From Acanthococcus lagerstroemiae (taxonomy: Eukaryota; Arthropoda; Insecta; Hemiptera; Eriococcidae), in assembly GCA_031841125.1 (NCBI GenBank), contig JAJSSI010000045.1:26949-90948 (forward strand): a stretch of 64,000 nt of DNA, written 5' to 3'. Below are positions 62,228 to 64,000 of the stretch, in pieces; position 1 is the stretch's first letter; each line of letters starts with the position of its first letter. Below the pieces are notes generated by a model. It was not told the origin of the DNA, made no database searches, and saw nothing but the letters and a program-made list of their open reading frames with translations. Both the position numbers and the translations under genes were made by a program.

Positions 62228-62557
62228 TTAAGCGTAACAGAACCAACCAGTAAAATCTGTTTTTTGAGAACACGTGATTCGAAGTTCAAGAGCCATGTAG
62301 AAACTATATGACGTAGCGTTTACTGATAAGCTTTTTTCAATGTGAGTATACATTTTTGAATCGAGGGCCCAATTTTGAAAAATTCTACTTTTTACGCTCT
62401 TTCCAACCATAAGCGTGTCTGGATCTTCTGAATAGGATGTGTCAAAAGCAGGATTATCCACTCCTGCTGATAGGTAGGAAGAGAACGGTCCAAAAGCCGA
62501 TAGCAATATTAAAATTACATTTTCGATAGTCAGTGCTGCAACTTTGGCAAATTCCAA
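62228..62557 (-). CDS. 109-aa open frame, unknown
   Basis: It starts MEFAKVAALTIENVILILL, a hydrophobic stretch that could act as a signal or membrane segment, followed by a polar region with GVDNPAFD. It lies downstream of the DUF4806-like gene on the same strand. No domain is recognised and no splice partner is clear, so it may be chance. Confidence 0.25.
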   Translation of the reverse strand: MEFAKVAALTIENVILILLSAFGPFSSYLSAGVDNPAFDTSYSEDPDTLMVGKSVKSRIFQNWALDSKMYTHIEKSLSVNATSYSFYMALELRITCSQKTDFTGWFCYA

Positions 62558-62822
62558 ATTTGACCTAGGATTAGCTCTAATTTTTAATGAAAATGAAAAG
62601 TGAATAATATTTTATATTATTGTGACTATATTAGGGGAGGAAAACAAATTATAGAAACAGTAGAGTGTGCCCAAGCATACTCGGCACACCTGGCAGACAC
62701 TCCTATGTTTCCAACTGTATACTAATACCTCATTTTGTCAACAAATGTCAGTTGGTTTCGTTACACTTAACAGGGTCCAATTACGAACAGTTGTACGAGT
62801 AGGTATAAATATCGTGAACACT

Positions 62823-63497
62823 CTACAACATTTTTTGTGGCGTCCGGATCTTGTGGTGCCTCCGTCGCACTTGGGTCCAAACGTTAAACCACACGGTCAA
62901 GTCTCCTCTTGCATTTGAAAGCGGAAAAGCAAGTCTGTAAGCCTCTGCATTCAAAATATTATAGGCAACATTAAAATTTTGAAAATTGACTTCTTAATTT
63001 TATTAACAGCACACCATCTATTGATCAGCTCATCATCGTAATCTATAGTAAAGAAATAATGATTCACGTACCAATCAGGATTTTAGCGAGAATTGTCTCA
63101 CTAATTTTCCTTTTACCTTCCGTTTTGCCTCCCCAACTAAAGAAGCAGCTCATCTCCTCGGACAGGAGATTGTCCATGACACTTCTTATAGTCCTAGTTG
63201 GGGTAGACTTCTTCATAGCCTTCAGGGCGTTTGTCAGGTACAGCTTCTGTAAAAAAGAAAATATCAGCTTCCACAAAGTGAAAGTATTTCAAGAAAAATT
63301 GTTCAATTCTTCATTTGTAGTCCGGCTTACAAAGTCCTTCTGATCCTCTTCTCTCTCCTCCAGGAACGAATGAAATCGGTCAAACTGTTCCAGATCTTTG
63401 ATCGGGAACTGGTGATCCTGGAAACTGAATGAAGACGCAGACGTCTTACTGGACGCTGCGTTTTCATTCATGTTCAGCAGAATCTTTTTGAGTGTCG
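62823..63497 (-). CDS. DUF4806-like gene, last three exons
   Basis: Minus-strand exons are 63497-63331, 63246-63072 and 62944-62823 (stop TAG), all with GT-AG junctions and compatible phases (0, then 1). The joined frame shows FPIKDLEQFDRF, then LLSEEMSCFFSWGGKTEGK and KISETILAKILIG. This matches the layout of the DUF4806 domain: a polar leader, an LxxLLS.E...FSW.G block and a Lys-rich close. This family is widespread in insects and often repeat-associated; its function is unknown. The 5' exons lie beyond 63497 and were not found here. The open frame begins in phase 2, so the gene is incomplete. Confidence 0.65.
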
Positions 63498-63762
63498 CTG
63501 AAAAAACAAAAAAAGTTCGAAGTGTAATGAACCTTTTCCCTCCATTATTTAGTAAAAACAGTCCCTAAAAACAAGAATGCACAGTTAATCAATTTATGGT
63601 TTAGCCTTAAACTAAAATTTTTTTCATTTTTGGATTGTTTGTTACTGCATAGGTGAAATGCAGAGAAACTTCATTCATTTAATTGTGAATATATGATGTT
63701 TCAAAATTGCAGTAGTATGCTCGGAATTTTTTTTCTGGATACGACCAAGACAGTGTTAAGCT

Positions 63763-63764
63763 TC

Positions 63765-63832
<68 letters not shown>
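63763..63832. repeat. (TC)n microsatellite
   Basis: About 70 bp of almost pure TC followed by a T run. The arginine/glutamate-repeat frames on the minus strand come only from this repeat. Confidence 0.95.
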
Positions 63833-63841
<9 letters not shown>

Positions 63842-63854
63842 TCTTTCTTTGTAG

Positions 63855-63991
63855 CTTGCTCCTTTCCCTCTGACACTAGAGCCTCCGTTCCTCAACCTGA
63901 AGGATACTACCCTCTCAACTACAGCAAAGACCAAATGGCTGCTCACCATGAGGGCCAACCGCCAATCTTCACGCACTTCGCTTGTGCTTAA
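63855..63991 (+). CDS. Candidate plus-strand terminal exon
   Basis: Behind a TC/T pyrimidine tract and a CTTTGTAG acceptor, a phase-2 frame of 44 codons runs to TAA at 63989-63991. It contains PQPEGYYPLNYSKDQMAAHHEGQ-type composition, in two parts: EGYYPLNYSKD and MAAHHEGQPP. It reads like real protein but matches no family I know. No upstream plus-strand exon was seen between the DUF4806 exons and this point. Confidence 0.3.
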
Positions 63992-64000
63992 CCCGATACA

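Noticed and set aside
63679..63976. Minus-strand frames with long Arg-Glu repeats
   Set aside because: Translation of the (TC)n microsatellite.
1..64000. CRISPR array, bacterial operons, promoters or ribosome binding sites
   Set aside because: Nothing fits a prokaryotic layout; repeats are transposon-like or simple, and genes are spliced.

Overview
The window is eukaryotic: AT-rich, with GT-AG introns, many short non-autonomous transposons, microsatellites and no bacterial-type operons. The mix of a spliced FLYWCH/MULE gene, a DUF4806-type gene and abundant hAT, Helitron, Ty3/gypsy-like and mariner relics suggests an arthropod, plausibly a sap-feeding insect (Hemiptera). This is inference, because no species-diagnostic gene is present. 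Most of the sequence is repeats, and the largest open frames are mostly not genes.

1-14343 is a giant inverted repeat. Two arms of 4,965 bp match wherever I compared them, including homopolymer runs, around a 67-bp centre at 9312-9378. Only the left arm carries a 4,344-bp inverted-repeat transposon (1675-6018, 2-bp target duplication). That transposon holds two nested hAT-type MITEs. The outer part of each arm holds a decayed tandem array of exon-like gene fragments. The centre carries a third copy of a 53-bp module that also lies about 1 kb out in each arm.

14344-23690 holds the best gene. It is a minus-strand, 12-exon reading frame encoding an FLYWCH zinc finger, a MULE-type transposase domain with all three acidic residues present, and an acidic tail built partly from a duplicated exon. 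All eleven junctions are GT-AG and keep the frame, giving a 553-aa product, or 476 aa if intron 8 is read through.

23900-27365 has a pyrimidine-rich and a purine-rich low-complexity domain in inverted orientation around a 1.6-kb core. 27366-39300 is a mosaic of decayed, repeatedly duplicated and inverted pieces of an LTR-retrotransposon-like element, with integrase-C-terminus-like relics, an expanded degenerate array (33.8-36.0 kb) and one hAT MITE. 39300-50122 is mostly featureless, with short hairpins, a GATC-rich cluster and possible exon relics.

50123-59142 is a head-to-tail run of a 3.8-kb non-autonomous Helitron: two complete copies joined exactly end to start, then a truncated third. 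After it come a TGCTA-rich stretch, a probable hAT MITE, a Ty3/gypsy reverse-transcriptase pseudogene fused to a mariner transposase 3' end, and another hAT MITE with a perfect 8-bp target duplication. The window ends with the last three exons of a minus-strand DUF4806-like gene and a plus-strand candidate last exon behind a long TC tract.
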